64,000 nucleotides of DNA from Pseudomonadota bacterium (GTDB lineage: Bacteria > Pseudomonadota > Gammaproteobacteria > Ga0077536): assembly GCA_016719885.1 (NCBI GenBank), contig JADJYF010000027.1, positions 1 through 64,000 on the forward strand, given 5' to 3'. The notes under the pieces were generated by a model, which worked only from the letters and a program-made list of their open reading frames with translations, ran no database searches and was not told the DNA's origin. A program made the translations under genes and the position numbers. Below are positions 40,855-51,700 of the stretch, piece after piece; within the stretch, counting starts at the first letter, position 1; every line of letters starts with the position of its first letter.

Positions 40855-41774
40855 GCGGGCACTACCTCGCTTGCTGCAACAAGGTTGACCTTGATGGCGA
40901 AGTCCGGGCACAGCCATTCGCAGATATGGCAGCCGGTGCACAGCGCGGCATCGGTCAATTCCACTTTCTGCTCTTCATTCAAACGCAGGCACAGTTCCGG
41001 GCACATCTTCACGCAGATGTCGCAGCTCTTGCACCAGGCGGGGTTGATGTCCAGCGCGATGCTGTCGACGACCGCTGCCGGCTTGCTCGCGGGCGCGCTG
41101 CGCGGCGCCTCGAGCGGCGCGCCGTCATGCACGCGTTCGGCCCAGGCGCGCCCCGCATCCAGCGCTTCGAGATTGGTGGCGACGGTGGCGGCGGGCACGA
41201 ATTCGGCGATCACGCGCCGCCATTCCTCGGCCGGGAAATCGAGGGTGGTGGACAACACGCCGAGCAGCACGGTGTTGGCGACCCGCGCGTTGCCCAGCGC
41301 CAGCGCCATGCCTTCGGCATCGAGCGCGTAGAGATTGGGCACATGGGCGGCGACTTCGGCGATGCGCGTATCGGGGTAGGCGAGCGTCGCGCCACGGCGT
41401 CTGTCGATGCAGCCGAACGGCGGCACGATGCGCTTGGTGTCGACGATCAGGCTGCCACTGACCGGATTCAAATACGGCAGCCAGCGCAGGCCTTCGGCCC
41501 ATTCCAGCGCCACCACCACGTCGGCTTCGCCGAGCGCGATGGTCGGCGCCCACACTTCGGCGCCGAAACGCACGTGGCTGAACACCGAGCCGCCGCGCTT
41601 GGCCATGCCGTGCACTTCGCTCTGCTTGATCTCCAGGCAATGCAACTGCGCGATGCGCGCCATGACCTTGGACACCATGATCACGCCCTGGCCGCCGACG
41701 CCGACCACCAGCACATTGGTCGGGCGCGCCGTCTCGGATTGCGCGCCGAATACCGGTTCGAGCGTCGCCCTCAT
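40851..41774 (-). CDS. iorB: Indolepyruvate oxidoreductase beta-type subunit fused to a 2x[4Fe-4S] ferredoxin domain
   Basis: This is a 307-residue protein. Residues 1-200 are the gamma/IorB fold: NVLVVGVGGQGVIMVSKVMA, EVHGMAKRGGSVFSHVRFG, NARVANTVLLGVL. The C-terminus holds two ferredoxin motifs, WCKSCDICVKMCPELCL and LCTGCHICEWLCPDFAI. Fe-S domains fused to this subunit are uncommon. The domain resembles the separate KorD ferredoxin of 2-oxoglutarate oxidoreductases, so it may serve both complexes in this operon. Start and stop overlap neighbouring genes. Confidence 0.82.
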   Translation of the reverse strand: MRATLEPVFGAQSETARPTNVLVVGVGGQGVIMVSKVMARIAQLHCLEIKQSEVHGMAKRGGSVFSHVRFGAEVWAPTIALGEADVVVALEWAEGLRWLPYLNPVSGSLIVDTKRIVPPFGCIDRRRGATLAYPDTRIAEVAAHVPNLYALDAEGMALALGNARVANTVLLGVLSTTLDFPAEEWRRVIAEFVPAATVATNLEALDAGRAWAERVHDGAPLEAPRSAPASKPAAVVDSIALDINPAWCKSCDICVKMCPELCLRLNEEQKVELTDAALCTGCHICEWLCPDFAIKVNLVAASEVVPA

Positions 41775-43594
41775 GGGCTCGCCTCGATGGCGCCGCACAC
41801 CAGGCCATCGGTCGGGCACACCTGCACGCACATCGAGCAGCCTATGCACAGCGCCTGGTCGATTTGCACCTTGTGCCGCCCTTCGTGGAGTTCATCGCTC
41901 CAGGTGATGGCCGGGCAGCCGAGATTCATGCACGACTGGCAGGCGGTGCAGGCCTCCGCGTTCACGCGGAACGGCGTGCCCTTGATCTTGACCGGGTCGA
42001 GCACGCAGGGGCGGTCCGAGATCACCACCGCCACGCCGTCGTATTCCATCGCTTCGCGCAGGGTCTGGTGACCGACCGCGAGATCGTAGGAGTCGATGCG
42101 TTTGATCCAGGTGACGCCGGCCGCGCGGCAGATGGCCTCGTAATCGACCTTGTGCGTGGCATCGCCGCGCAAGGTCTTGCCGGTGCCGGGATGATCCTGG
42201 CCGCCGGTCATGGCCACCGTGCGGTTGTCGAGCAGCAGCACGGTGATGTTGGCCTGGTTATAGACCGCGTCGATCAGCGCGGGTATGCCGCCGTGCAGGA
42301 AGGTCGAATCGCCGATGGTGGCGACAATCGGTTTGCGCTCGGCGCCGGACAGCGACATGCCGACCGCGTTGCCGATGCTGGAACCCATCGATACGCAAGT
42401 ATCCATGGCCGCCAACGGCTTCAAGGCGGCGAGGGTGTAGCAGCCGATGTCGCCGGTCACGCGCGCATCGTCACCGCGCAGGCCGTGGTAGCTGCCGATG
42501 TGCGGGCAGCCGGCGCACAGCACCGGCGGGCGCACCAGCGGCGCGAAAGGCGCGGGCGCCACGGCCGGGCGTGCCGCCAGGATGCCGGCCGCGACGAAGC
42601 CTTCGCGCACGTTTTCCGCCGACAGTTCGCCGATGCGCGTGAAAAATTCCTTGCCGTGCGCGTCTATGCCCATGGCGCGCACCTCGGTTTCGATGATCGA
42701 TTCTAGCTCTTCGACCACGAACACCCGCTCGACCTGCGCGCAGAAGTCACGAATGGCGTCGCGTGCCAGCGGATAGGAGGAGGGCAGCTTCAGCACGCTC
42801 GCCTCGGGCAGCACCTCCTTCACATAGACATAGGCCATGCCGACCGTGATGACGCCGACCTTGGCGCTGCGCATTTCGCGGCGCGTGAGCTTTGATGCGC
42901 TAAACCAGGCTTCGAGCTTCTTCTCGCGTTCGATGATGCGCGGCCGCTGGCGGCGCGACAGGCTGGGCATGATGACATTGCGCTCCGGCTCCTCGCGGAA
43001 CGGCTTGGGCGGCACTTCGCGGCGCGCTCCGACCCGCACCGGCGCACGGGTGTGGGACAGGCGCGTGGTGCTGCGCACGATCACCGGCGTATCGAATTCT
43101 TCGCTGAGATCGAAGGCGAGGCGGGTGTATTCCAGCGCTTCCTGGGCGTCGGCCGGTTCCAGCACCGGCACCGTGGCGAGGCGCGCGTAAAGGCGTGTGT
43201 CCTGCTCGGTCTGGGAACTGTGGATGCCGGGGTCGTCGCAGATGGCCAGCACCAGGCCGCCGTGCACGCCGATGTAGGCCTGCGACAGCAGCGCGTCGGC
43301 GGCGACGTTGAGACCGACGTGCTTGGCGGCGGTCAGCGCCCGCACGCCGCAGTAGCTGGCGCCGATGGCGACGTCGAGCGCGACTTTTTCGTTGGTCGAC
43401 CACTGCGCGTGCAGATCTTCGCGCGGGTAGGTGGCGAGGTTTTCCAGGATCTCGGTCGAGGGCGTGCCGGGATAGGCGCTGGCGAGGCGTACGCCCGCTT
43501 CCCAGGCGCCGCGCGCGATGGCCTCGTTGCCGGTCATGGGCCTGACCTCCGGCCCGGGCGTCGTCGCCTCCACCACCTTCGCCACGCTGCTCAT
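41771..43594 (-). CDS. iorA: Indolepyruvate:ferredoxin oxidoreductase alpha subunit
   Basis: This is a 607-residue protein from ATG 43594: MTGNEAIARGAWEAGVRLAS, AYPGTPSTEILENL, VLCAGCPHIGSYHGLRG, GDIGCYTLAALKPLAAMDTC, LDNRTVAMTGGQDHPGTGK, and at the end the ferredoxin motifs ACTACQSCMNLGCPA and LCIGCSMCVQVCP. This is the complete IorA layout. It converts arylpyruvates from aromatic amino acid transamination to aryl-acetyl-CoA with reduced ferredoxin. The pairing with iorB is clear. Substrate agrees with the aromatic amine dehydrogenase at 18-21 kb, though the two loci are apart. Confidence 0.9.
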   Translation of the reverse strand: MSSVAKVVEATTPGPEVRPMTGNEAIARGAWEAGVRLASAYPGTPSTEILENLATYPREDLHAQWSTNEKVALDVAIGASYCGVRALTAAKHVGLNVAADALLSQAYIGVHGGLVLAICDDPGIHSSQTEQDTRLYARLATVPVLEPADAQEALEYTRLAFDLSEEFDTPVIVRSTTRLSHTRAPVRVGARREVPPKPFREEPERNVIMPSLSRRQRPRIIEREKKLEAWFSASKLTRREMRSAKVGVITVGMAYVYVKEVLPEASVLKLPSSYPLARDAIRDFCAQVERVFVVEELESIIETEVRAMGIDAHGKEFFTRIGELSAENVREGFVAAGILAARPAVAPAPFAPLVRPPVLCAGCPHIGSYHGLRGDDARVTGDIGCYTLAALKPLAAMDTCVSMGSSIGNAVGMSLSGAERKPIVATIGDSTFLHGGIPALIDAVYNQANITVLLLDNRTVAMTGGQDHPGTGKTLRGDATHKVDYEAICRAAGVTWIKRIDSYDLAVGHQTLREAMEYDGVAVVISDRPCVLDPVKIKGTPFRVNAEACTACQSCMNLGCPAITWSDELHEGRHKVQIDQALCIGCSMCVQVCPTDGLVCGAIEASP

Positions 43595-43767
43595 GAACTC
43601 CCCCTGTCGCCAAACTTGCGCCCACGGCCCCAACGCCGCGTCGTCAATGTCACCCGCGGTCGGGGGCCACGATTTGATATGGGTCAATCGGCGTCGCCGC
43701 CTCACGCGCCGCCGCTAAAGTTTCAACCGCTCGATCCGCTACAGGTTGTCCAATCTCAAAGGCAGCC

Positions 43768-44364
43768 ATGATGGTCGAACACAACGAGGAATTCCTGACC
43801 CCCGCCGAGGTCGCCAACCTGCTCGGCGTTGCGCCGGTGACGGTGCGCGCCTGGGCCAACAAGGGCCTGTGCGCCGATCGCATCACGCCCGGCGGACACC
43901 GCCGCTTCGCCCGCCACGAGGTCGAGCGCTTCGCGCGCGAGCGTGGCATTCCGTTTGCCGCCGGCAGCGGCGGCGGCGCGGCACGCACGCTGGTGGTCGA
44001 TGACGACCCGCAGATCCGGCGGCTGCTGTGTGAATTCCTCGAGACCCACGGCGTCGAGACGGCGATTGCCGGCGATGGCTTCGAGGCGGGCTTCAAGGTC
44101 GCCACCTTTCATCCCACCGTGGTCCTGCTCGACCTTAAAATGCCGGGCATGGACGGCCTCGAAGTCTGCCGTCGCATCAAGGCCGACCCCGCCACCCGCA
44201 CCACCCGCGTGGTGTTCCTGTCGGGCTATATGAACAGTGAAACGCGTGAGGCGATGCGTGTCGCCGGCGCGGAACTGTGCCTGGAAAAACCCCTGGACAT
44301 GGCGTTGCTGGCCAGCCACCTGGAACTGGGTGGAGCTGCACGGGTGGCCGACAACCTTCGATGA
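43768..44364 (+). CDS. Response regulator with N-terminal MerR/BldC-like HTH and C-terminal receiver domain
   Basis: This is a 198-residue protein. Residues 8-60 are a MerR-type helix-turn-helix (FLTPAEVANLLGVAPVTVRAWANKG, then TPGGHRRFARHEVERF). Residues about 72-190 are a receiver: TLVVDDDPQIRRLL with the acidic pair, VVLLDLKMPGMDG with the phospho-Asp, and the Lys-Pro in CLEKPLD. DNA-binding first and receiver second is the reverse of most response regulators. It starts 10 bases before the giant hybrid kinase and is its probable partner. It is divergent from iorA and may regulate that operon (173-bp shared gap). Confidence 0.82.
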   Translation: MMVEHNEEFLTPAEVANLLGVAPVTVRAWANKGLCADRITPGGHRRFARHEVERFARERGIPFAAGSGGGAARTLVVDDDPQIRRLLCEFLETHGVETAIAGDGFEAGFKVATFHPTVVLLDLKMPGMDGLEVCRRIKADPATRTTRVVFLSGYMNSETREAMRVAGAELCLEKPLDMALLASHLELGGAARVADNLR

Positions 44365-44374
44365 CAAGTTTGCG

Positions 44375-47300
44375 ATGACTGAATACACCGCGCCCCTGCC
44401 GCGCTGGCGACCGGCGCTGGCCTTGTACCAGCTGCTGGCGCGCTATCCGATGCGCGTGACGTTTCCGATCATCATCGGCGCGGGCTTCGCGCTGCTGATG
44501 ATTGACACCTACGTGCACGAGGTGCAGACCAATCGCCGCCACGCGCTGGAGCAGATGACGTCGCGGGTCGTGTCCGGTTCGCGTGAGCTGGCGGCGCAAC
44601 TGTCTCACGGCTTGCTGGGGCAGCACGAGGGTGACATCGAGGCCGCCTTCGAGGCGCTGAGGCAGGACGCGGACCTCGACGCCGCGGTGCTCGTCGATGC
44701 CGACGGCAAGGTGCTGGCCGCCCATAACGCGCAGGCAGCGGGCGGCGCGTTCGAGCCGGTGCCCTTCGGTCTCATCGAGACCATGGCGCCGGGCGCCGTG
44801 AGCAAGGTGCACGGGGCGCGGCTGTATTCCGTGGTGCCGGTATTGGCGCACGCCGTCGATGGGCAGCCGGCCCGGGAAATCGCACGCCTGTACCGACGCG
44901 ACGATACCTCGACGTCGCTGCGCGCGGCCAGCGCGCTGGCGCGCTCCGAAGCGCTGCGTCATGGCCTCGAGATCGGTGGGGTGCTGTTGTTGATGTGGTG
45001 GCTGGGTGATCGCGTCCACCGCGCGCGTCTCACCACCATCGAGAACGCCGCGCGCGCCGTCACGGCCGGTGACTTCGGCGTGCGCATCTCGCTCACCGGC
45101 AACGATGAGCTCGCGCAGCTTGCACGCGCCTTCAACGACATGCTGGGTCGCATCGAGGTCGAACGCGGCAAGGTCATCGAGCAGTCGCAGGCGCTGGCCG
45201 TCACCAACGCCGAACTCGACTCCCTGCGCAACGCGCTCGATGCCCATGCGATCGTGTCGGTCACCGACGAGTTCGGCGACATCGTGCATGCCAACGACAA
45301 GTTCTGCGAGATCAGCGGCTACACCCGCGAGGAACTGCTGGGCCAGAACCATCGACTGCTGAAATCCGGTGTGCATGGCGAGGAAACCTATCGGCAGCTG
45401 TGGAACTCGATACTCGATGGTCATGCCTGGCACGGTGTGCTGCAGAACCGACGCAAGGACGGCACGCCCTACTGGGTGCAATCCAGCATCCTGCCGCTGG
45501 CCGGCAATGGCGCGCGGCACGGCGGCTTCATTTCGCTGCGCACCGACATCACCGAACGCGAACGTCTGCGCCTGGCGCTCGACCGCCTGGCGCGTACCGA
45601 TATTCGCGAAGACCCGTTCGATACCTTTGCCGAGGCGCTGGCCTATGGCATCGACGCCACGGTCGCGGGCGTGGTGCGCTTCGTCGAGAACAATCAGCGC
45701 CAGCGGCTGCTGGGCAGCTGGCCGCGCCGCGATGATCCCGTGGAAAGCGAGGTGCTGGGCAGCGCGGCCGCGATCCGCGACGGCGCGCCGGGCTTCAGCC
45801 AGTGTTCGTGCCTGGCCAGCCTGTTCCCCGATGATCCGCTGCTGATCGGCCACGACTGCGAGTGCCTGTTCGCCGAACCGATAGTGAACCTGGCCGGCGA
45901 TCCGATAGGCATGCTGTACGCACTGCGCCGCTGCCGTCCCAGCGACGAGGCCAGCACGCGGGCGCTGCTCGGCACGGTGGCGCGCCGCGCGGCGGCCGAG
46001 ATCCAACGTCAGTCCATGGAGCGCGCCCAGGCGCGCCAGCAGCAATGGCTGGAATTCGTCGTCAATGGCGCGGCGGCGGGCGTGTGGGACTGGGATCTCA
46101 CCACCGATGCCGTGCAGTACAACGAAAACTGGGCGGGCATGCTCGGCTACACGCTGGCCGAGCTCACGCCCCATGTTGAAACCTGGAAACGGTTCATCCA
46201 CCCGGACGACGCCGAGTTCGCCATTGCGGCGGTCGCGGCGCACATTGCCGGCGGCACGCCGCACTACGAGTCCGAACACCGGTTGCGCACCCGCGAAGGC
46301 GACTACATCTGGGTGCTCGACCGCGGCACCGTCACGGCGCGCGCGCCGGACGGACGGCCCTTGCGCATGTCGGGCGTGCATATCGACATCACCCACCTCA
46401 AGCGCGCCCAGGCCGCCCTGCAGGCCGAGCAGCAACGCATGCAACTGGTACTGGACAACGTGCCCATCGGCCTGTGGGAACTCGATCTCACCTCGGACGA
46501 GGTGCGTACCTCCAGCCAATGGCTGGCGCGGCTCGGCATTGCCAATGCCGATCAGCCGCAGTCCCGGCGAGCGTGGGCAAAAATCATTCATCCCGACGAC
46601 CACGAGCACGTGCGCCAGGCCTTCGGCGCCTACCTGCGCGGCGAGGCGCCCAGCTACTTGGTCGATTTCCGCATCGCCGTTCCCGACGGCGGCTGGCATT
46701 GGGTCATGAGTCGCGGCGTCGTTTCCGGGCGCGACGAGAGCGGTCGCCCGCTGCGCATGACCGGTGTGCACGTCGATATGCAGGACCAGCGCGATGCCGA
46801 GGATCACCTGCGTGAAAGCGAAGCACAGCTGCAGCTGGTGATCCAGGCCGGCAATCTCGGCGTGTGGGACTGGCAGATCGATCGCGACGATTTCACGCAC
46901 AACTCGCACATGGCGAGCATGCTCGGCTACGACGCCGACGAACTGCCAAGCCACGCCGCATGGCTGGCTCTGATCCACCCGGAGGACGATCACGCCAGCC
47001 GCGTGGCCATGATCGCGCACCTCGCCGGACGCACTTCGTTCTTCGACAGCGAGATCCGTTTGCGCACGCGGGGTGGTGAATGGAAATGGGTGGCAACGCG
47101 CGGCCAGGTGGTCGAACGCGGCGCCAACGGTCGCGTCTTGCGCATGATTGGCATCCATATCGACATCAATGACAGGAAGCTGGCCGAGGCCGCGCTGGTC
47201 AACAGCGAGGCGCGCCTGCGCGCGGTGCTGGATAATTCGCCGAGCGGCATCTTCTGGACCGACGACAAGGGCAGCCTGCAATACCTCAATGCCTCGCTGA

Positions 47301-48742
47301 GGAAAAATTTTGGCCTCGCGCCCGATCAAGGCATGGGCGACACCTGGCTGGAGTTCGTCCACGTGGATGACCAGCAGCGCGTGCGCTCGACCTGGAGAGC
47401 GTTCGTGACGGGCGACGCCCAGGCCTACGACATCGAGTATCGCTACACGCTGCCGACCATCGGCGTGCGCGTGGTGCATGTACGCGTGGCGCGTACGTTC
47501 GGCACCGGCGACGCACTGGGCTTCGTCGGTACGCTGGAAGACATCACCGAGGCGCGCGCCCAGGAAGCGGAGCACGAGCGCTTGCGCCTGCAGATCCAGC
47601 AGGCCCAGAAGATGGAGGCGGTCGGCCAGCTGGCGGGCGGCATCGCCCACGACTTCAACAACATCCTTGCCAGCGTGATTGGCTTCGGCACCCTGGCGCG
47701 GCAACGTTACGCCCAGGACCCGGGCAGCAAGCTCGCCGAGTATCTCGATGCCGTGCTGACCGCCGGCGAACGCGGGCGCGAGGTGGTGGCCAAGATGCTG
47801 GCCTTCAGCCGCGCCGCGCCCAGCGGCCAGGCGCAGGCCATCGAGCCGGTGGCCGTGGCGCGCGAAGTGACGCACCTGCTCAGCACCATCATTCCGTCCA
47901 GCATCGAGTTCAAACTGGCGGTGCCCGACAACGTGCCGCCGATCGCGATAGACGCCGTGGAGCTGCACCAGGTGCTGGTCAACCTGGTGGTCAATGCCCG
48001 CGACGCGGTCGACAGTCACGGCCACATCGTGATCCGCATCGACGACGTCGCCACCTATCACGACCGGTGCACGGCCTGCCAGGCGAACGTGGACGGCGAA
48101 TTCGTCGCCATCTCGGTCAGCGATGATGGCGCCGGCATGGATGCCGCGACGCTCACGCGCATCTTCGACCCGTTCTACACCACCAAGGAAGTGGGCAAGG
48201 GCAGTGGCATGGGCTTGTCGGTGGTGCACGGCATCATGCATCGCGCCGATGGCCACATCCTGGTGCGCTCGACGCCCGGCGCCGGCACCGAATTCGTACT
48301 GCTGTTCCGCCCCGCCCACGCCGTGCCCAAGAGCCATGCCATCGATGCCCAGCGCGCGGCGCCGGTCGACGGCCTGCGCGTGCTGGTGGTGGACGATGAA
48401 CCCTTGGTGCGCAACTTCGTCAGCGAGCTGTTGCTGGGCGAGGGCGCGCAGCCGACGCTGGCCGCCAATGGCCTGGAAGCACGCACCCTGTTCGCCGCGC
48501 GGCCGCAGGACTTCGACGTGGTGTTCACCGATCAGACCATGCCCGGTCTGACCGGGCTGGAACTGACCTCGGCCTTGCGCAAGGTGCGCGCCGATGTGCC
48601 GGTGGTGCTGTACAGCGGTTACACCGACGCCGCGACGCGCGAAGTGGCGCGTGCCGGTGGCGTGGTGTTCCTGGGCAAGCCGGCCGAACCGCAGGCCGTG
48701 CTGCAGGCCTTGGAGAGCGCTTCGCGCCGCGCGGCCGGTTGA
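44375..48742 (+). CDS. Membrane hybrid histidine kinase with HAMP, about five PAS-type domains, GAF-like domain and receiver
   Basis: This is a 1455-residue protein from ATG 44375. TM1 is about 28-45 and TM2 about 193-210, around a periplasmic sensor, followed by HAMP (GDFGVRISLTGNDELAQLA). PAS 1 lies near 288-400 (VTDEFGDIVHANDKF, GYTREELLG) and a GAF-like region near 405-555. PAS 2-5 start near 558, 690, 815 and 938, each with a WE/WD..L or SEARL onset. The HisKA H-box is LAGGIAHDFNNIL (about 1091), HATPase motifs are VNLVVNARDA and DDGAGMD, and the receiver is LVVDDEPLVRNF with VVFTDQTMPG and GKPAEP. The kinase core is of the FixL/NtrB-like class. The signal is unknown. Confidence 0.88.
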   Translation: MTEYTAPLPRWRPALALYQLLARYPMRVTFPIIIGAGFALLMIDTYVHEVQTNRRHALEQMTSRVVSGSRELAAQLSHGLLGQHEGDIEAAFEALRQDADLDAAVLVDADGKVLAAHNAQAAGGAFEPVPFGLIETMAPGAVSKVHGARLYSVVPVLAHAVDGQPAREIARLYRRDDTSTSLRAASALARSEALRHGLEIGGVLLLMWWLGDRVHRARLTTIENAARAVTAGDFGVRISLTGNDELAQLARAFNDMLGRIEVERGKVIEQSQALAVTNAELDSLRNALDAHAIVSVTDEFGDIVHANDKFCEISGYTREELLGQNHRLLKSGVHGEETYRQLWNSILDGHAWHGVLQNRRKDGTPYWVQSSILPLAGNGARHGGFISLRTDITERERLRLALDRLARTDIREDPFDTFAEALAYGIDATVAGVVRFVENNQRQRLLGSWPRRDDPVESEVLGSAAAIRDGAPGFSQCSCLASLFPDDPLLIGHDCECLFAEPIVNLAGDPIGMLYALRRCRPSDEASTRALLGTVARRAAAEIQRQSMERAQARQQQWLEFVVNGAAAGVWDWDLTTDAVQYNENWAGMLGYTLAELTPHVETWKRFIHPDDAEFAIAAVAAHIAGGTPHYESEHRLRTREGDYIWVLDRGTVTARAPDGRPLRMSGVHIDITHLKRAQAALQAEQQRMQLVLDNVPIGLWELDLTSDEVRTSSQWLARLGIANADQPQSRRAWAKIIHPDDHEHVRQAFGAYLRGEAPSYLVDFRIAVPDGGWHWVMSRGVVSGRDESGRPLRMTGVHVDMQDQRDAEDHLRESEAQLQLVIQAGNLGVWDWQIDRDDFTHNSHMASMLGYDADELPSHAAWLALIHPEDDHASRVAMIAHLAGRTSFFDSEIRLRTRGGEWKWVATRGQVVERGANGRVLRMIGIHIDINDRKLAEAALVNSEARLRAVLDNSPSGIFWTDDKGSLQYLNASLRKNFGLAPDQGMGDTWLEFVHVDDQQRVRSTWRAFVTGDAQAYDIEYRYTLPTIGVRVVHVRVARTFGTGDALGFVGTLEDITEARAQEAEHERLRLQIQQAQKMEAVGQLAGGIAHDFNNILASVIGFGTLARQRYAQDPGSKLAEYLDAVLTAGERGREVVAKMLAFSRAAPSGQAQAIEPVAVAREVTHLLSTIIPSSIEFKLAVPDNVPPIAIDAVELHQVLVNLVVNARDAVDSHGHIVIRIDDVATYHDRCTACQANVDGEFVAISVSDDGAGMDAATLTRIFDPFYTTKEVGKGSGMGLSVVHGIMHRADGHILVRSTPGAGTEFVLLFRPAHAVPKSHAIDAQRAAPVDGLRVLVVDDEPLVRNFVSELLLGEGAQPTLAANGLEARTLFAARPQDFDVVFTDQTMPGLTGLELTSALRKVRADVPVVLYSGYTDAATREVARAGGVVFLGKPAEPQAVLQALESASRRAAG

Positions 48743-48772
48743 TTGTCGATGGGTCGAGTCGCGCGCGGCGCT

Positions 48773-51700
48773 TCAGGCCGCCACGCGCGCCTTGACCAGC
48801 GACGTCAGGTGCGTGACCAGCGTCGCCAGCTCTTCGCGAAATTGCCCGAGCAAGCGCTCGACCTCGGCGCTGTCACCATCCGCGGCCAACCGTTCCTCGA
48901 GCTCAGCCGCCAACGCTTGCGCGCGCGCGGCGCCGACATAGCCCAGCACGCCCTTGGCGGTATGCGCGTGGCGCACCGCATCGGACTGCGCGGCGGCAGC
49001 CAGGCTCGCGGCGATGTCTTCGGCGCTGCCGGCGCCACGGCTCAGAAACTGGTTCAGCGTGCGCAAGTAAAGTGATTCGCGGCCACCCAGGCGCCGCAGC
49101 GCGGCGGCGATATCCACGCCCGGTACTTCGACCGAGGCCAAGTCCGGCAAGCTTGCGTCGAGCGCGGCCGCGGGCGGCGGTGCGGCGGCAAGCTCGACGG
49201 TGACGCGCGCGCGCGCGCCGACGATGCGCTCGACCGTCGCGTACAGCGCTTCGGGATCGATGGGCTTGACCAGGTGCTCGTTCATGCCGACCGCGTAGCA
49301 ACGCTCGCGCGCCTCGGCCATGGCATGGGCGGTCATGGCGATGATCGGCAGTTTCTCGAAATCCGGCCAGGCGCGGATGCGACGCGTCGCTTCGTAGCCG
49401 TCCATCTCCGGCATCTGGATATCCATCAACACGCAATCGAAGGCCGCCGCGCCGCGTGCTTCGAGGTACTCGACCGCGATGCGACCGTTGACCGCGGTTT
49501 CGACCAGGGCGCCGGCATCGCTGAGCAGCGTGACCGCTATCTGCTGGTTGATCTCGTTGTCTTCGACCAGCAACACGCGCACACCGGCCAGGCGTTCAGA
49601 AAGTTCGGCGGCCTCGGCGGCCTGTGCGCGGCCATGCACCGAGTCACCCTCCTGGGCATACAGCGCGAGGATCGATTGGAGCAGGTCGTTGGTGCTGAGC
49701 GGTTTGACCAGGAAGCCATCCATGCCGGCGCGCAGCGCCCGTTTGCGCAGGTCGGCATCGTCGAAGGCGGTCAGCATGACGATGCGGCTGCGCGCGGTCA
49801 GGGTGGCGTCGCGCTTGATCATCTCGGTGGCTTCGATGCCGTCGATGTCGGGCATGCGCCAATCCATCAGCACCAGGTCGAATGGTGCGTTGGCGGCGGT
49901 GGCGTCGTGCATCATGGTCAGCGCCACGCGCCCGTCCTCGGCGCATTGCGCATGACAGCCGAGTGCCTGCAGCATCTCGCCCACCACCTGCCGACACAGC
50001 GCGTGATCATCGACCACCAGCACGCGCAGGGCGCGCAACCAGTCGGGCGCCCGCAGCGGTGCCTGGTCAGCCGCGAGTTTGAGCCGCAGGTCGAAGCGGA
50101 ACGTGCTGCCCACGCCCTCGCTGCTTTCGCACACGATGTCGCCGCCCATCATGCCGACCAGGCGCTTGCAGATCGCAAGTCCGAGGCCGGTGCCGCCATA
50201 GCGCCGGGTATGGGAGGAATCCGCCTGGGCAAAGGACTGGAACAGTTCGGCGACCTGGCGCGGATTGAGGCCGATGCCGGTGTCGGCCACGGCGATTTCC
50301 AGCTGTACCTCGCCGTCGTGCTGGGCGAGCATGCGAATGCGCAGATGGATCTCGCCCGCGTGGGTGAACTTGATGGCATTGGTCATGAGGTTGAGCAATA
50401 CCTGCTGCACGCGCAGCGGGTCGCCACGCAGCGCCTGCGGCACGCCGGGCGGATTGTCGATGACCAGCAGCAGGCCCTTTTCACGCACCCGCAGACCCAG
50501 CATGCCCACCACGTTGGCGACCACCTGGTCGAGGCGGAACGGCACCTCCTCGAGCTCCAGCTTGTCGGCTTCGATTTTCGAAAAATCGAGAATGTCGTTG
50601 ACGATGCCGAGCAAGGCGCCGCCGGCGGTATGGATCTTCTGCAGGTAGTCGCGGGTCTGTGGCGGCGGGTCGTTCTTCAGCGCGAGGTGCGCAAGGCCGA
50701 TCACGGCATTCATGGGCGTGCGAATTTCGTGGCTCATGTTGGCGAGGAAATCGGCCTTGGCGCGCGTCGCGCCCTCGGCTTTCTCGCGCGCTTCGATCAA
50801 CAGCGCCTCGTTGGTCAGGCGTTGGCTGGCGTCGCGTATCACGCCGATGAACAACGTGCCGTCGCCGTTGCTGCCACGGCTGGCGGCGAGGTCGACCTTG
50901 ATGTCCGTGCCATCGGCGCGTCGCATGCCGATCTCACGCACCGCGCCGGCGCCTGATTCGGCGTGCAGGGCGAGGAAGTCGAAATGCCCGGAATCCGGCA
51001 CTACCTGCGCCACGTTGGCGCCCACCAGGCCGCCTTCGGGGTAGCCGAGAATACGCTCGGCGGCGCGATTGGCATCGATGATGGCGCCATCGGGCCGGGC
51101 CACCAGGATGCCGTCACTGGCGGTGTCGAAGACCAGCCGTGTGCGCAGTTCGGCGGCCGCGCGCTCGCGTTCGGCGCGGCGCTGAGCGGTGAGGTCGCGG
51201 CCAACGCCGCGGTAACCGCGGAACACGCCGTCGATGCCGAAGGTCGGCACGCCGCTGACCTGCATCACCACGTCCACGCCCAGGGCATTGGTGAATTGCA
51301 GCTCGAAATTGTGGAACGGTTGGCGCGCGGTGACGATGGCGCGCTGCTCGCGCCACGCGGCGTGGTTGGCCGGCACCCCGGCCGGCGGCACCAGGTAGTT
51401 GCAGACTTTACCGATGAGTGTGTCCGGCGCCAGGCCGATGACCGGCGCACAGCCCTCCGACAGGTAGGTGTAGCGCAGATCCGCGTCGGTTTCCCACAGC
51501 ATTTCGGTGGCGGCCTGCACGAAATCGCGGAAGCGTTGCGCGCCTTCGCGGCTGCGCCCGGTCTCGGCCTTCAACTCGGCGGTGCGGGCCAGCACGCGCT
51601 GTTCCAGTTCGTCGTTCAGGCGCCGGATCTCGGCTTCGCGATCTTCCCGCTCACCGAGTTTGACGCGCAGGATTTCGAGCGCGTTGAACACGCTGTCGAA

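Noticed and set aside
44177..48337. 1386-codon minus-strand frame
   Set aside because: Antisense of the hybrid kinase gene; no domain pattern, His/Arg/Val-rich shadow composition.
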